A stretch of DNA of 64,000 bases from DATAPD01 sp036265385 (GTDB lineage Bacteria; Acidobacteriota; Terriglobia; Terriglobales; Acidobacteriaceae): positions 62,001 to 126,000 of the forward strand of contig DATAPD010000042.1 of assembly GCA_036265385.1 (NCBI GenBank). Reading direction: 5' to 3'. The translations under genes were made by a program, and so were the position numbers. This document shows, one piece after another, positions 7,363 to 15,592 of the stretch (positions are counted from its first letter, which is position 1; each line of letters begins with the position of its first letter). The notes beneath the pieces are model-generated. The model had not been told where the DNA came from. It ran no database searches and saw nothing but the letters and a program-made list of their open reading frames with translations.

Positions 7363-8553
7363 ATGAAACTGCGACCAATGATGAAGGTTTTGCGGAGATT
7401 TGCGGTGCTGTTACTGGCGGTGGCAAGCACGACGCCTGCGGCACTCCGGGCGCAAGAGTTATCTCTTTCGGGCGGTGGGGCTGGGCTCTGGGCGCAGCAT
7501 GGACGGCCGAAGTTTCGCGTGAACCGAATCGCCGTGAATGGGAGCGGGAAGAACGCGAAGATTGAGTTCGTGCTTACGAATGGGGCGAAGCGAAGCCTCG
7601 AGGGGAAGGCATCCGGACAGGGAGAGTCCTCATTTTTCTGGAAGATCAGTCGCGCAGGGAATTCGAAAGCGCAGGGTTCTGTCTGGATTGGGACGAAGAC
7701 CAGCGATGAAGTGAGCGCAGCTTACGCCTCAGGAACAATCGAAGGCCAACCCTTCCTGGCGCAGTTCAATGCAATTCCGACTGTGCGACTCAATTTTCTG
7801 ACGGAAGGTTCCGGAGCATGGGCGAGAGCCGATGGCAAAGGGGATGAGTTGAAGCTTTCAGGATTTGGGTTGATGAGCGATATCCAGGCGAAGGCGTCGG
7901 CCGTTTTTTTCCTCGCTGACGGATCGCATCGCCGATTTACCGGGCGAGTGAAAAAAAGGATTACAAAGCCCCGTGCGGTGATTGTGGCCTTGCAGAATGC
8001 GGGAGAGGCCAACGCCAGTGGCGAACTTCGGGTGCGTTTCACCGAGCAGAATCATATTGTTTCTGTCACGGGGCCGGGAAAACTTGACGGGCAGCCATTC
8101 AAAATCAATTTCGAGGCGGCTTTGGAAGCGGCGGAGCGAGCCGAGGTGTTCGAAGAGAAGCTGGGAACACTTGTGGAAGCAAAAGGGAAGGTGGCGAAAG
8201 GCGATTCGAACACGCAATTTACGGCGTGGTCTGACAATACCGGCGTGCGGTATGTGGAGGCGTTGGTCGATCAGGGCGATTACGGATCGTCGCATCGCAA
8301 GTTGTTTTATGAGTCGGGGAAACTCGTCTTCTTCTCGGAGAAGGGTCAGGTGAGAGATACGAGTTCTAAGGCGCAGGGCCGGATGAACCTGGTGGAGACT
8401 TCCATTTCGTTTTCTTCGCTCGGCAAAGTAGAGGCCGCTTCGAAGATGCTGAATGGGAAGCCGGCGAAGTTGACGCCGTATGATGCGCCCTCCGTCGTAG
8501 AGTATGCAGAAATGGTGAGGAAGGCAGCCGAAGAGAGCAAGCGTACGCGTTAG
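7363..8553 (+). CDS. Secreted protein of unknown function
   Basis: A 396-residue protein I do not recognise. A basic start (MKLRPMMKVLRRF) and hydrophobic stretch ending in ALRAQE form a clear signal peptide. The mature part is rich in beta-prone, alternating sequence with repeated motifs of the type AQFNAIPTVRLNF, FTGRVKKRITKPRAV and KINFEAALEAAERAEVF, suggesting a repetitive beta structure. The start at 7363 follows AGGAAAT at good spacing. It diverges from the S9 peptidase (71 nt apart, so the promoters overlap). The next gene starts 35 nt after its stop codon, so the two are probably co-transcribed. Confidence 0.7.
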   Translation: MKLRPMMKVLRRFAVLLLAVASTTPAALRAQELSLSGGGAGLWAQHGRPKFRVNRIAVNGSGKNAKIEFVLTNGAKRSLEGKASGQGESSFFWKISRAGNSKAQGSVWIGTKTSDEVSAAYASGTIEGQPFLAQFNAIPTVRLNFLTEGSGAWARADGKGDELKLSGFGLMSDIQAKASAVFFLADGSHRRFTGRVKKRITKPRAVIVALQNAGEANASGELRVRFTEQNHIVSVTGPGKLDGQPFKINFEAALEAAERAEVFEEKLGTLVEAKGKVAKGDSNTQFTAWSDNTGVRYVEALVDQGDYGSSHRKLFYESGKLVFFSEKGQVRDTSSKAQGRMNLVETSISFSSLGKVEAASKMLNGKPAKLTPYDAPSVVEYAEMVRKAAEESKRTR

Positions 8554-8588
8554 TGGGCGAAGTACGTCACGAGGATGGAGATTTAGAG

Positions 8589-8921
8589 ATGCGATTGGAT
8601 TGGGTGATGAGAGTGAGTTTGGGAGTGATTGCATTTTCGCTGGCCGTGTTGGCATTTCGTCCAGTGGTCGAGCCGCCGGCGGTGCAAGCGAATGCAGAAG
8701 CGTTTCCCTTCTATGTGGAACCGGGAGTGGAGATGCTGCGGTATCCAGATGGGAGTGCGCAAGTGTACGGCAAAGTGGTCGTTGATATGCGGACCGGAAA
8801 AATATGGGGTTTCCCGACGGGCACGCAGTCGTCGTATCCGATCGACACAACAACGTCGACACCGCCGACGTCGCGTCCGGTATATCTGGGAAAGTACTCG
8901 TTTGGAGATGTAAAAGAGTAA
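8589..8921 (+). CDS. Small membrane-anchored protein of unknown function
   Basis: A 110-residue protein with one N-terminal hydrophobic helix (about residues 6-25, RVSLGVIAFSLAVLAF), then a periplasmic domain containing RYPDGSAQVYGKVVVDMRTGKIWGFPTG and a Thr/Pro-rich tail. It is probably an inner-membrane anchored or uncleaved-signal protein. The WGFPTG stretch occurs in small acidobacterial proteins of unknown role, but I cannot assign a function. A GTG at 8553 is possible. The ATG at 8589 fits the membrane helix better. It is likely in an operon with the preceding secreted protein. Confidence 0.6.
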   Translation: MRLDWVMRVSLGVIAFSLAVLAFRPVVEPPAVQANAEAFPFYVEPGVEMLRYPDGSAQVYGKVVVDMRTGKIWGFPTGTQSSYPIDTTTSTPPTSRPVYLGKYSFGDVKE

Positions 8922-8927
8922 AAACCA

Positions 8928-8955
8928 GTTGCTAGTATCTGGTCGCTGGTTGCTA
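8928..8955. repeat. 7-bp period tandem repeat
   Basis: Four heptads: GTTGCTA, GTATCTG, GTCGCTG, GTTGCTA. They lie just after the 8921 stop codon and before the hairpin at 8966. Confidence 0.65.
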
Positions 8956-8965
8956 GTGAAAGGAA

Positions 8966-8989
8966 AGCGCGGACATAAGAGTCCGCGCT
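8966..8989. terminator. Hairpin between convergent genes
   Basis: A 9-bp perfect stem (8966-8974 with 8981-8989) with a 6-nt loop and no T tract. It lies between convergent genes ending at 8921 and 9008, so it may terminate or protect both transcripts. Confidence 0.45.
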
Positions 8990-9007
8990 CGTAATGCCGG
9001 AGGGAGG

Positions 9008-10186
9008 TCAGTCTCCGGGCATAGGGTGTCGAGCCTCATTGGCGTGAGGCACGATCTGTTCATAGACGGAGCGGGGAACATCGCTCGTCCAGTAGCCTGC
9101 AGTTTTCGCAAATCCAATAATTCCGAAAAATAGAACGGCAATTCCAGCGGCCATCGCCCAAGCGGGGACGGCACGGTGACTGACGGGCGAGGGAGCCCGT
9201 CGCTCAACCGAGATGGAACTAAATGCAAATGCCGGGAGCGACATCTGCAGCGCACCTTGCGAGGGGCAGATGGCCACGCACTCGAGGCAGCCGGTGCACT
9301 CGGCAGATTTGATGGTGACTAGCTTGTCGACTGGGAGAGCTGAGGGGCAGGCCTTCGCGCACTTGGCGCAGTCGATGCATGCATCCTCGTTGCGGCGGAT
9401 TCGCACTGGACTGAAGAACGATGTCAACCCGAGCAGCGCTCCGTAAGGGCACAGATAGCGGCACCAGAAATTCTGCACGAGGATGGATGCGACCACGAGA
9501 ATTCCGAGAACGATCGCGCCGGTGATTCCGAGGAAGCGGAAGAAGTTGAGCATCTTCACATCGGCAATCACGCCGTAGGGACTGCGCATGAAGGCGACGA
9601 TGTCAGGCGGCGTCATGCTCGAGACGGCCCAAACGAAGAAACCGAGTAAGAGATATTTGAGCCCGCGAAGTGGAATATCAACCCAACGGTTGATGCGGAA
9701 GTTGCGGCGAAAAATCTTTTTGCCGAGTTGCCAAAGGTATTCGGAAATCGTGCCTACCGGGCAGAGCCAGCTACAGAAGGCTTTGCGGAAAAGAAATGCG
9801 ATCGAAGCGAAGGTAACGAGCAAAAAGAGAGCGGCTGGATGCAGCGCGGGCACCTGGCGGGTAAGCACGAGATACTTCAAGTTCATCATGCCGGCGATAG
9901 GCAGCCAACCCTCGACCCCGGCGGGGCGGGAGAGGGAATTTAGTTGGCCGCCCGGCTCAAATTGTCGAACCCAGAAATAGAAAGTGCCGCCGATCCAGAC
10001 ATTCATCAGTAGAAATGCAATTTGAAAGCCGCGACGCAGTGGTTGAGAGTAGTCGTGATCGGTGCGGCGAATGAGTTTCTTTCTGGCTTTGGGTGTGGCC
10101 GGAACAGGCGCTGCCTTCTTCGGTTGAGGGATTAGCAGTGCGGGTGGCAACCCGGGGATGAAATCGGTATGAGGATAACTTGCCAT
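9008..10186 (-). CDS. 4Fe-4S binding membrane protein (NapH/NosR/CcoG type)
   Basis: A 392-residue inner-membrane electron-transfer protein with about six hydrophobic helices. Two CxxxCP motifs next to helices (CSWLCP at about residue 137, CRYLCP at about 245) are the mark of the NapH/NosR/RdxA group. Two classical ferredoxin motifs follow (CIDCAKCAKACP and CTGCLECVAICP, about residues 271-310) for two 4Fe-4S clusters on the cytoplasmic side. A final helix precedes the C-terminus. Such proteins pass electrons from quinol to periplasmic reductases or assist copper-oxidase assembly. No nap, nos or cco genes are in the window, so the partner is unknown. A CRP/FNR-type site lies 56 nt upstream. 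Confidence 0.8.
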   Translation of the reverse strand: MASYPHTDFIPGLPPALLIPQPKKAAPVPATPKARKKLIRRTDHDYSQPLRRGFQIAFLLMNVWIGGTFYFWVRQFEPGGQLNSLSRPAGVEGWLPIAGMMNLKYLVLTRQVPALHPAALFLLVTFASIAFLFRKAFCSWLCPVGTISEYLWQLGKKIFRRNFRINRWVDIPLRGLKYLLLGFFVWAVSSMTPPDIVAFMRSPYGVIADVKMLNFFRFLGITGAIVLGILVVASILVQNFWCRYLCPYGALLGLTSFFSPVRIRRNEDACIDCAKCAKACPSALPVDKLVTIKSAECTGCLECVAICPSQGALQMSLPAFAFSSISVERRAPSPVSHRAVPAWAMAAGIAVLFFGIIGFAKTAGYWTSDVPRSVYEQIVPHANEARHPMPGD

Positions 10187-10220
10187 GACGTTCTCCGTAC
10201 GAGAACCAGCTTAGGGGCTA

Positions 10221-10250
10221 CGTCACAAGGTGGATGTGACATAGGTCACG
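10221..10250 (-). promoter_or_regulatory. Candidate CRP/FNR-family operator
   Basis: TGTGACATAGGTCACG (10235-10250) matches 9 of 10 conserved positions of the CRP-type TGTGA-N6-TCACA palindrome. The overlapping inverted repeat CGTCACA-N7-TGTGACA spans 10221-10241. The centre is about 56 nt upstream of the polyferredoxin start. An FNR- or DNR-like regulator would suit an anaerobic electron-transfer gene. Inferred from consensus only. Confidence 0.5.
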
Positions 10251-10296
10251 GTCTGCTAAATCCAAGCAGGTAATGACTTGCGCGGGAAAATTGCAA

Positions 10297-11352
10297 TTAT
10301 GTGCCGTTTTGCTCAGCAAGAACTTCAGGCAGGATCTCGACCAGGGCGATGAAGATGGACACCACGATGGGCCCCAAAAACAGACCGAGGAAGCCGAATG
10401 CCCCTACGCCTCCGATGAGGGCAAACAGCAGCACGAGTGGATGAATCTCTACTCGTCCGGCTATCACCCAAGGTCGAATGATGTTGTCTGCTGAGCCAAC
10501 GACGATAGAGCACCAGGCGAGCAGGAAAACGCCCTTGCCGGGGTGCCCCGTGGCAAACATGAAAATCATGGCCGGAACCCAGACTAGTGCAGGACCGAGG
10601 ATCGGGATCAACGAGCAAACTGCTGCGGCTATGCCGAGCAGCAAAGCGGAAGGGATTCCGACGATCCGCATGGCCACAGCGGCAAGGATGCCCTGAGCAG
10701 CTCCCACAGCCAGAATTCCGTAGACGTTCGCAATGATCGAGTCGCCGATGCCTCTTAGAAGACGCTCAGTCTGGTGATCATTCAGCGGGATAAGTAGGCG
10801 AAACCGTTCAAGGATCAGCCTGCCATCTTTCAGGAAGAAGTAGAGCGTGATGAAGGCAATCAAAGCATCGGTGACGAAGCCGGCAATGTTGCCGAGGATC
10901 ACAGCTCCTGTACGGAGGGCAGTAACGCTGATGCTGTTCAGGCGCGCTGTGATTTGAGCCTTCAAGTCGACATGGGAAAGATCCATGTAGCGACCCAACC
11001 ATTGCATGGGCTTGTCGAGCAGTGAGAGCAGGAAAGGACCAAATCCTCCCTCAGATGCGCTTTTCTCACCCAACTTTTGAGCGGCGACTACAGCCTCGCT
11101 GCTGGCGCGCAAAAGCAGAAAAGTGACGGGAACGAGGAACAGAAGGATGATCAGCAGGGTTGTGACAAGCGCAGCCCAACCCGGTTTCCGAAACTTCCGT
11201 TGAACCTTCTCGTGGAGAGGAAAGGCTGCGATTGCCAAGATCGCTGCAAAGGCGACCGGGCGCAAGAATGGCGCCAGAATGACATAGGCGAAGGCCAACG
11301 TCACTGCCAGCAAGCTCACCAAAAAGACGAGGGCTTGGGTCTTCTTGTTCAA
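10297..11352 (-). CDS. AI-2E family transporter (PerM-like)
   Basis: A 351-residue inner-membrane protein with about eight hydrophobic segments in the characteristic pattern of the AI-2 exporter/PerM family: LRPVAFAAILAIAAFPLHEKV near the N-terminus, a central amphipathic region with DLSHVDLKAQI, then ALIAFITLYFFLKDG and PILGPALVWVPAMIF. Members export small molecules or ions, and the substrate is seldom known. The start is taken as TTG (11352) because a GGGAG ribosome binding site lies 6 nt before it. A GTG at 11382 is an alternative without such a site. It runs alone on the minus strand. Confidence 0.85.
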   Translation of the reverse strand: MNKKTQALVFLVSLLAVTLAFAYVILAPFLRPVAFAAILAIAAFPLHEKVQRKFRKPGWAALVTTLLIILLFLVPVTFLLLRASSEAVVAAQKLGEKSASEGGFGPFLLSLLDKPMQWLGRYMDLSHVDLKAQITARLNSISVTALRTGAVILGNIAGFVTDALIAFITLYFFLKDGRLILERFRLLIPLNDHQTERLLRGIGDSIIANVYGILAVGAAQGILAAVAMRIVGIPSALLLGIAAAVCSLIPILGPALVWVPAMIFMFATGHPGKGVFLLAWCSIVVGSADNIIRPWVIAGRVEIHPLVLLFALIGGVGAFGFLGLFLGPIVVSIFIALVEILPEVLAEQNGT

Positions 11353-11537
11353 TCGCTCTCCCGCCCCGGCAGTGTAATGCACGCGCGGAATAAACGGCGA
11401 CCGGCCCCGGTTGATCCCGAAACTCTTGAACAGCTGAAGACTCCGCCAAGCGTCGTATGCCTTCGGTGACCTACTCGGGCCACATCTCCGGTTGCTACCG
11501 TTCTCGCAGACCCCGCGAAAGGGAGGTCTACTGACAA

Positions 11538-11906
11538 ATGTCGAAATCCAAACTAAAGATTCTTTATAGTGAAGGAGATGCAGACGTTCTTGCGTCGCAG
11601 GCAGCTGCTATCCAGGGAGCTGGCCACCACGTGACGACGGCTGAAACCCGCAAAGCCGTCGAAGAGCAATTGAAACGCGACGCGTTTGATCTGGTCATCC
11701 TTGGGCCCACGCTCTCACGCAACGATCGGCATCACCTGCCATACATGGTGAAGAAGTCCCATGAAGGCACGCGAGTCCTGGTTCTGCATACGGACGGTGG
11801 GCGTCACCACGAGGTGGATGCCATCCTGGAAACCGGACATCGCATCGAGACTCTGCTGGAGCTGATCGCCAAGATGCCGAGCAGCGAGGCTGTCGCTCAC
11901 AAATAG
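11538..11906 (+). CDS. CheY-like receiver-domain protein, degenerate
   Basis: A 122-residue single-domain protein with the alternating beta/alpha layout of response-regulator receivers (KLKILYSEGDADVLASQ, FDLVILGPTL, RVLVLHTDGG). The acidic pair is reduced to EGD. The phosphoacceptor position after FDLVIL is glycine instead of aspartate, and the conserved lysine after the fourth strand is not evident, so it probably cannot be phosphorylated in the normal way. Such pseudo-receivers can act by protein-protein contact. It has no output domain. It diverges from the AI-2E gene, with a GGGAGG ribosome binding site about 12 nt upstream. No histidine kinase is nearby. Confidence 0.7.
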   Translation: MSKSKLKILYSEGDADVLASQAAAIQGAGHHVTTAETRKAVEEQLKRDAFDLVILGPTLSRNDRHHLPYMVKKSHEGTRVLVLHTDGGRHHEVDAILETGHRIETLLELIAKMPSSEAVAHK

Positions 11907-12063
11907 CTTAGAAAAAACCGCCCTCCCCCGAATTTCATTCCAATCCCGCAGCTCGTGTCCTTCCATCACATTTCATAAGCCATTCATTTCAAGTACCTTT
12001 CTTCGCAAGATTCGAGTCTCAATCATTTCTTCATCTTTTTTTGAGCCAGTTTCCTCGCAGTTC

Positions 12064-12085
12064 TCGCGCTATTGATTGAGCGCGA
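12064..12085 (+). other. Hairpin in the leader of the cytochrome gene
   Basis: A 7-bp GC-rich stem (12064-12070 with 12079-12085) with an 8-nt loop, followed by AAAATTT, in the 250-nt gap before the cytochrome c gene. The gap otherwise shows a T/C-rich plus strand and no gene. The hairpin could be a terminator for the receiver gene or a leader element. Confidence 0.35.
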
Positions 12086-12156
12086 AAATTTGCGACCCCA
12101 GAAGCTTCCCCCCGGGTTTGCGGTTTGCAGCGCAGTTCCTACAGGAGAAATGCAAG

Positions 12157-13194
12157 ATGTCGTCGCCTTGGAAGCGTCGTTTGATGAAGACCGTGCGTTG
12201 GGGCATCCCTTCGCTCTGCACTGCCGTTGCGGTACTGATCACGGTCACTATTGGGTGGCGCCCTGTGTTCGGCGCAAAGTCTCGACCGCTCACGAATCGC
12301 CAGTTTGAGCGGACTCCGGAGCGCATGGCTCGCGGGAAGTATCTGGTCGAGGGAGTGCTCGGCTGCTTCGATTGCCACTCCCAGCTGGCGAGCGAGAACA
12401 TTGCTCCGGGAACGGTGCCGCCGTTCCTGAAGAATGGTTCGGGGCGAATTGTCATCAACCAGCCTGATTTTCTTCTGGCAGCTCCAAATCTAACTCCAGA
12501 TGTGGAAACCGGCTCGGGCACCTGGACGGACGACCAGTTCGCGCGAGCGATTCGAGAAGGCATCGGACACGATGGACGCACGCTGTTCCCAATGATGCCC
12601 TACGAGGATTTCCATAACCTTTCGGACGAAGACCTGGCGGCCACGATTGTCTATATCCGGTCGTTGCCAGCGGTGCGCCACGAGCTTCCGAAGCGGAATA
12701 TTCCGTTCGCGCTGTCGCGCCTGATCAACAATGCGCCGCAGCCTCTGCAGGGGCCAGTGGCCGCGAATGTTTCCGATCCGGTGTCGCGTGGGCACTATCT
12801 TTCGATCGTCGGCGGTTGTGCCAATTGCCACACTCCGAGGGACGGTAAGGGACAGCCTTTGGCGGGAATGGATTTTGCTGGTGGAAATGTCTTCCCAGAA
12901 TTCGGCAATACTGCAACGGCGAACATCACGCCTGATGCGACGGGCATTTCCTACTACGATGAGGCACTTTTCGTGAAGACCTTGCGTACGGGGCATGTGG
13001 GTACTCGAGCACTCAAGTTCCCGATGCCATGGTGGGTTTTTCGGAATATGTCCGATGACGACTTGAAGTCGCTGTTCGCGTATCTGCGGACAGTGAAGCC
13101 CGTGAATCACCGCGTGGACAACAGTGAGGCTGTCGCTCAGTGCAGCCGCTGTAACCACAAGCATGGGGGCGCACGAGCCGACGTAAACAATTAG
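12157..13194 (+). CDS. Dihaem cytochrome c, membrane-anchored
   Basis: A 345-residue periplasmic electron carrier. An N-terminal hydrophobic helix (about residues 18-36) anchors or exports it. Two covalent haem sites follow, CFDCH at about residue 69 and CANCH at about residue 225, each in a class I cytochrome c domain. FPMMPYEDF and FPMPWWVF supply the likely axial methionines. The double-domain order resembles the cytochrome subunit of periplasmic alcohol or aldose dehydrogenases, but no dehydrogenase gene is adjacent. The start at 12157 is supported by AGGAGA ten bases upstream, although the frame is open from 12076. The small SnoaL-like gene follows after 57 nt and may share the transcript. 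Confidence 0.88.
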   Translation: MSSPWKRRLMKTVRWGIPSLCTAVAVLITVTIGWRPVFGAKSRPLTNRQFERTPERMARGKYLVEGVLGCFDCHSQLASENIAPGTVPPFLKNGSGRIVINQPDFLLAAPNLTPDVETGSGTWTDDQFARAIREGIGHDGRTLFPMMPYEDFHNLSDEDLAATIVYIRSLPAVRHELPKRNIPFALSRLINNAPQPLQGPVAANVSDPVSRGHYLSIVGGCANCHTPRDGKGQPLAGMDFAGGNVFPEFGNTATANITPDATGISYYDEALFVKTLRTGHVGTRALKFPMPWWVFRNMSDDDLKSLFAYLRTVKPVNHRVDNSEAVAQCSRCNHKHGGARADVNN

Positions 13195-13251
13195 TCCAAA
13201 CGTTGTATGAACCAAGGAAGGGCTGTGACGCCCTCCTTTCGGGAGAACGCA

Positions 13252-13692
13252 ATGAGCCCGGCAATAGAGCTTTTAAAAAACCTTGTGACCAGCGACGCAA
13301 CCCAAATTGAAGGAGCCATTGGCAACCTGGCCGATGCCTGGAATCGGCACGATGGACATGCTTATGCAGCGGCATTCGCGGAGGATGCGGATTTCGTCAA
13401 CGTCCTGGGGCAACGGCAGCGGGGACGAGCGGAGATTTCAGTCCGGCATCTCGATTTATTCCGGACCGTGATGCGTAACAGTGTGCTGCATGTACTCCAT
13501 CACTCGGTCCGCTTCCTGACTGAGACCGTTGCCGTCGCGCACGTGAAATGGGAGATGGAAGGGCATGAACCGCCTCCGGGGTGGATCGTAGCGGACGTGC
13601 GCCAGGGAATCCTGACGCTCGTCTTTCAAAGAAGCCTAGACGGGTGGAAGATAGCGACCGCGCATAACACCGACACGATCACGATGCAGTAG
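13252..13692 (+). CDS. SnoaL/DUF4440-like (NTF2 fold) protein
   Basis: A 146-residue protein of the NTF2-like superfamily, close to the SgcJ/EcaC group. The signature is LADAWNRHDGHAYAAAFAEDADFVNVLGQRQRG (about residues 28-60), with RSLDGWKIATAHNT near the C-terminus. The fold is a cone-shaped barrel that binds small hydrophobic ligands. Catalytic roles vary and none can be assigned here. No signal peptide. The start at 13252 has GGGAGAAC directly upstream. Confidence 0.75.
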   Translation: MSPAIELLKNLVTSDATQIEGAIGNLADAWNRHDGHAYAAAFAEDADFVNVLGQRQRGRAEISVRHLDLFRTVMRNSVLHVLHHSVRFLTETVAVAHVKWEMEGHEPPPGWIVADVRQGILTLVFQRSLDGWKIATAHNTDTITMQ

Positions 13693-13730
13693 CGTTCGCT
13701 GCGCGCTCGGATTTTGCACGGCTTTTCGAA

Positions 13731-14648
13731 TCAACCGATGACTTTCTCAATTTCTTTGCGAAGGTCCTCGTACGAAAGCCCGCCTGGGTGGTACATCGCG
13801 ACTCGGCCGCTGCGGTCGAGAAGCACGAGGGTGGGAGTCGTCGACGCTCCATATGTGTTGAAGTTGTGCTGACTTACCGGGACGGGCATGTCAATGAGTC
13901 CCGCATAGTATCTCTGGCGTACGGCCTCGATGTATTTCAGCTCAGCGGGCGGTGCCGCATGCTCTTCTTGGGCGGTATATCCATAACGTTGAGTTGGTCC
14001 TACAACGGTCAGCCCCTTGGGGGTGAATTCAGTTCTCAGTTTCGCAATGATGGGCGCCTCAAATTTGCAATCGGCGCACCAATGCGCCCAAAAGAACAGC
14101 AACACGGGCTTGCCTTTCAACTGGGCGAGGGTTGCGGGCTTAGATCCGAGATATTCGTTCCAGACAAGTGGAGGGGCTGCACGACCCACAAGAGATATTA
14201 AGTTGAGATTCTTTGTAAGGCGTGGTCCGATCGAGGTGGTGCCGTAGGTAGCAAGGGCTGATTTGAGCAGTGCTGTTGCTTGGGGCTTCTTTCCTTGCTC
14301 AGCCAATACCTGCGCTTGCACTTCGTAGGAAGCACCGAGAGCGGTAGCCAGATGATCGTCGCTGTCTAACTTCTTGCCTTTCAGTTGGGATTGCGTGAGG
14401 CTGGCAGTTTCTTGTGCGTATGACTGAGCTTGGTCTAACTGCTTGGCAGCTAAGGAACCCCGGGCCATCCAGGAGAGTGCCTCGACGTATTCCGGCGTCA
14501 CGCCTTGTCGCGAGCGGTAAGCGTGCAGTTGGGCTTCCGCGGCCTGAAAGTTGTTTTGCGCCAATGCGCCGCGCACATCGTCGATGACCCCACTTACTGC
14601 GGGAACCGAGAGCGCTATGAGAACCCAAGTCAGAAGAATACGTTTCAA
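13731..14648 (-). CDS. TlpA-like thioredoxin-fold protein, exported
   Basis: A 305-residue protein. It has a signal peptide (RILLTWVLIALSVPAVSG), an alpha-helical TPR-like region (about residues 24-145, repeated Ala/Gln-rich helices), then a TlpA/ResA-type thioredoxin domain with the redox motif WCADCK at about residue 190 and the cis-proline region STTPTLVLLD at about 262. It likely acts in the periplasm as a disulfide reductant, for example in cytochrome c or metal-centre maturation. The dihaem cytochrome a few genes away would be a possible client, by inference only. The start codon is TTG (14648), with GGAAAG upstream. No ATG is available that keeps the signal peptide. Confidence 0.8.
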   Translation of the reverse strand: MKRILLTWVLIALSVPAVSGVIDDVRGALAQNNFQAAEAQLHAYRSRQGVTPEYVEALSWMARGSLAAKQLDQAQSYAQETASLTQSQLKGKKLDSDDHLATALGASYEVQAQVLAEQGKKPQATALLKSALATYGTTSIGPRLTKNLNLISLVGRAAPPLVWNEYLGSKPATLAQLKGKPVLLFFWAHWCADCKFEAPIIAKLRTEFTPKGLTVVGPTQRYGYTAQEEHAAPPAELKYIEAVRQRYYAGLIDMPVPVSQHNFNTYGASTTPTLVLLDRSGRVAMYHPGGLSYEDLRKEIEKVIG

Positions 14649-14783
14649 AATTGTCTTTCCTTTCGCGTGCGCTTTTCCGGTCTACGAAGTCCAAGCCGCC
14701 AGTTATTAGACGCCGATAATCCAGCTAAGTTACTGACGTACCAGCTATTGCTACGGGGCTGGGATCAACTTTTTGGATTTTTC

Positions 14784-14924
14784 TTGACGGTTCAATGTAC
14801 AATATAGACGCGTTTGATCTTTGCGGTTGTAAGCAGTTTCTCCGCTCCACAGAGGCGTGACCTGCCTGCAGAAGTCTGCTGAGTTTCAGCGCAATTTCAA
14901 CACCTAAAGGAAATAAGCAATTCC
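14784..14924 (+). promoter_or_regulatory. Promoter region and long 5' leader of the cold-shock gene
   Basis: AT-rich promoter-like words (TTGACG at 14784, TACAAT at 14798) lie about 120-140 nt before the start codon. Their mutual spacing is not canonical, so the exact promoter is unclear. The leader ends with a clear AAAGGAAAT ribosome binding site. Long structured leaders controlling translation by temperature are known for cspA-type mRNAs. Confidence 0.35.
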
Positions 14925-15125
14925 ATGGAAACAGGAACAGTAAAGTGGTTTAACGACGCCAAGGGTTACGGATTTATCAGCCGTCAGAATGGCGAAGACG
15001 TGTTCGTACACTTCTCAGCCATTCAGTCGAGCGGATTCCGCAGCCTGCAGGAAGGTCAGCAGGTGCAGTTTGATGTGGTCAAAGGCCCGAAGGGCTGGCA
15101 AGCGGAGAACGTGAAGCCTGCATAA
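14925..15125 (+). CDS. csp: Cold-shock domain protein
   Basis: A 66-residue single-domain nucleic-acid chaperone. It begins METGTVKWFNDAKGYGFI, has RNP-1 (KGYGFI) and RNP-2 (DVFVHF) at about residues 14-19 and 26-31, and ends with the usual QAENVKPA. The five-stranded OB fold binds single-stranded RNA and melts secondary structure. It is a lone gene with a long leader and its own terminator. Whether it is cold-induced or constitutive cannot be told from sequence. Confidence 0.95.
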   Translation: METGTVKWFNDAKGYGFISRQNGEDVFVHFSAIQSSGFRSLQEGQQVQFDVVKGPKGWQAENVKPA

Positions 15126-15150
15126 GGCTCTAAAAAGTTCAAAGGACAAG

Positions 15151-15179
15151 GGCGGCCTGCGGGCCGCCTAAGTTTTTTT
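15151..15179 (+). terminator. Rho-independent terminator of csp
   Basis: A 7-bp all-GC stem (15151-15157 with 15162-15168) with a 4-nt loop is followed by seven T (15173-15179). It lies between the csp stop codon and the convergent STAS gene. Confidence 0.85.
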
Positions 15180-15185
15180 CCGAGC

Positions 15186-15533
15186 TTATTTTTCGAGTTC
15201 CGCTTTCGCTTCCTCGAGATTCCAGAAAAACTTAAAAAATTGTTCCACCTGGGTTACGTGCAGCGTTTTCCGGACTCGTTCGCTCACTCCCACGAGCGCC
15301 AACGGGTGGGGTTCCTTCTGTTGCGGCACGGCGAGAGCAACCAATGCTGCCACGCCGGCACTGTCAATGATAGGAACTCCGCTCATATCGAGCACTAGCC
15401 CGTCGGCATCCCCCTTCACAACGGAATGAAACTGCGGGATGCTGGACAACCAGAGCGTTCCAGAAAGGCGGAACACGCGTCGTCCTGCAATTGCATCTGG
15501 TACTTCTTCAATGTGGAAGGGTTCCTGCGACAT
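15186..15533 (-). CDS. STAS-domain protein (anti-sigma factor antagonist type)
   Basis: A 115-residue protein with the STAS fold of SpoIIAA/RsbV. LVLDMSGVPIIDSAGVAALVAL (about residues 46-67) holds the DSAGVA motif, whose serine is the site phosphorylated by partner-switching kinases. The usual partners are an RsbW-type kinase and a sigma factor, neither of which is in the window. It may instead organise lipid or toluene-tolerance transport (MlaB-like), but the conserved DSAG favours partner switching. The ATG at 15533 is chosen over a TTG one codon upstream. It ends convergently with csp and diverges from the peroxiredoxin. Confidence 0.75.
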   Translation of the reverse strand: MSQEPFHIEEVPDAIAGRRVFRLSGTLWLSSIPQFHSVVKGDADGLVLDMSGVPIIDSAGVAALVALAVPQQKEPHPLALVGVSERVRKTLHVTQVEQFFKFFWNLEEAKAELEK

Positions 15534-15592
15534 CAAACTCGTTGCCCCAAATTTGTGTTTGAATAGTGGAACTTCTCTGTAACGAGGGTACC

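Noticed and set aside
7858..8862. Open frame antisense to the two unknown proteins at 7.4-8.9 kb
   Set aside because: The sense frames have signal or membrane segments and ribosome binding sites, and the antisense protein is Arg/Pro/Ser-rich without domains.
12490..13215. Open frame antisense to the dihaem cytochrome
   Set aside because: The sense strand shows two CxxCH sites. The antisense frame has no domain.
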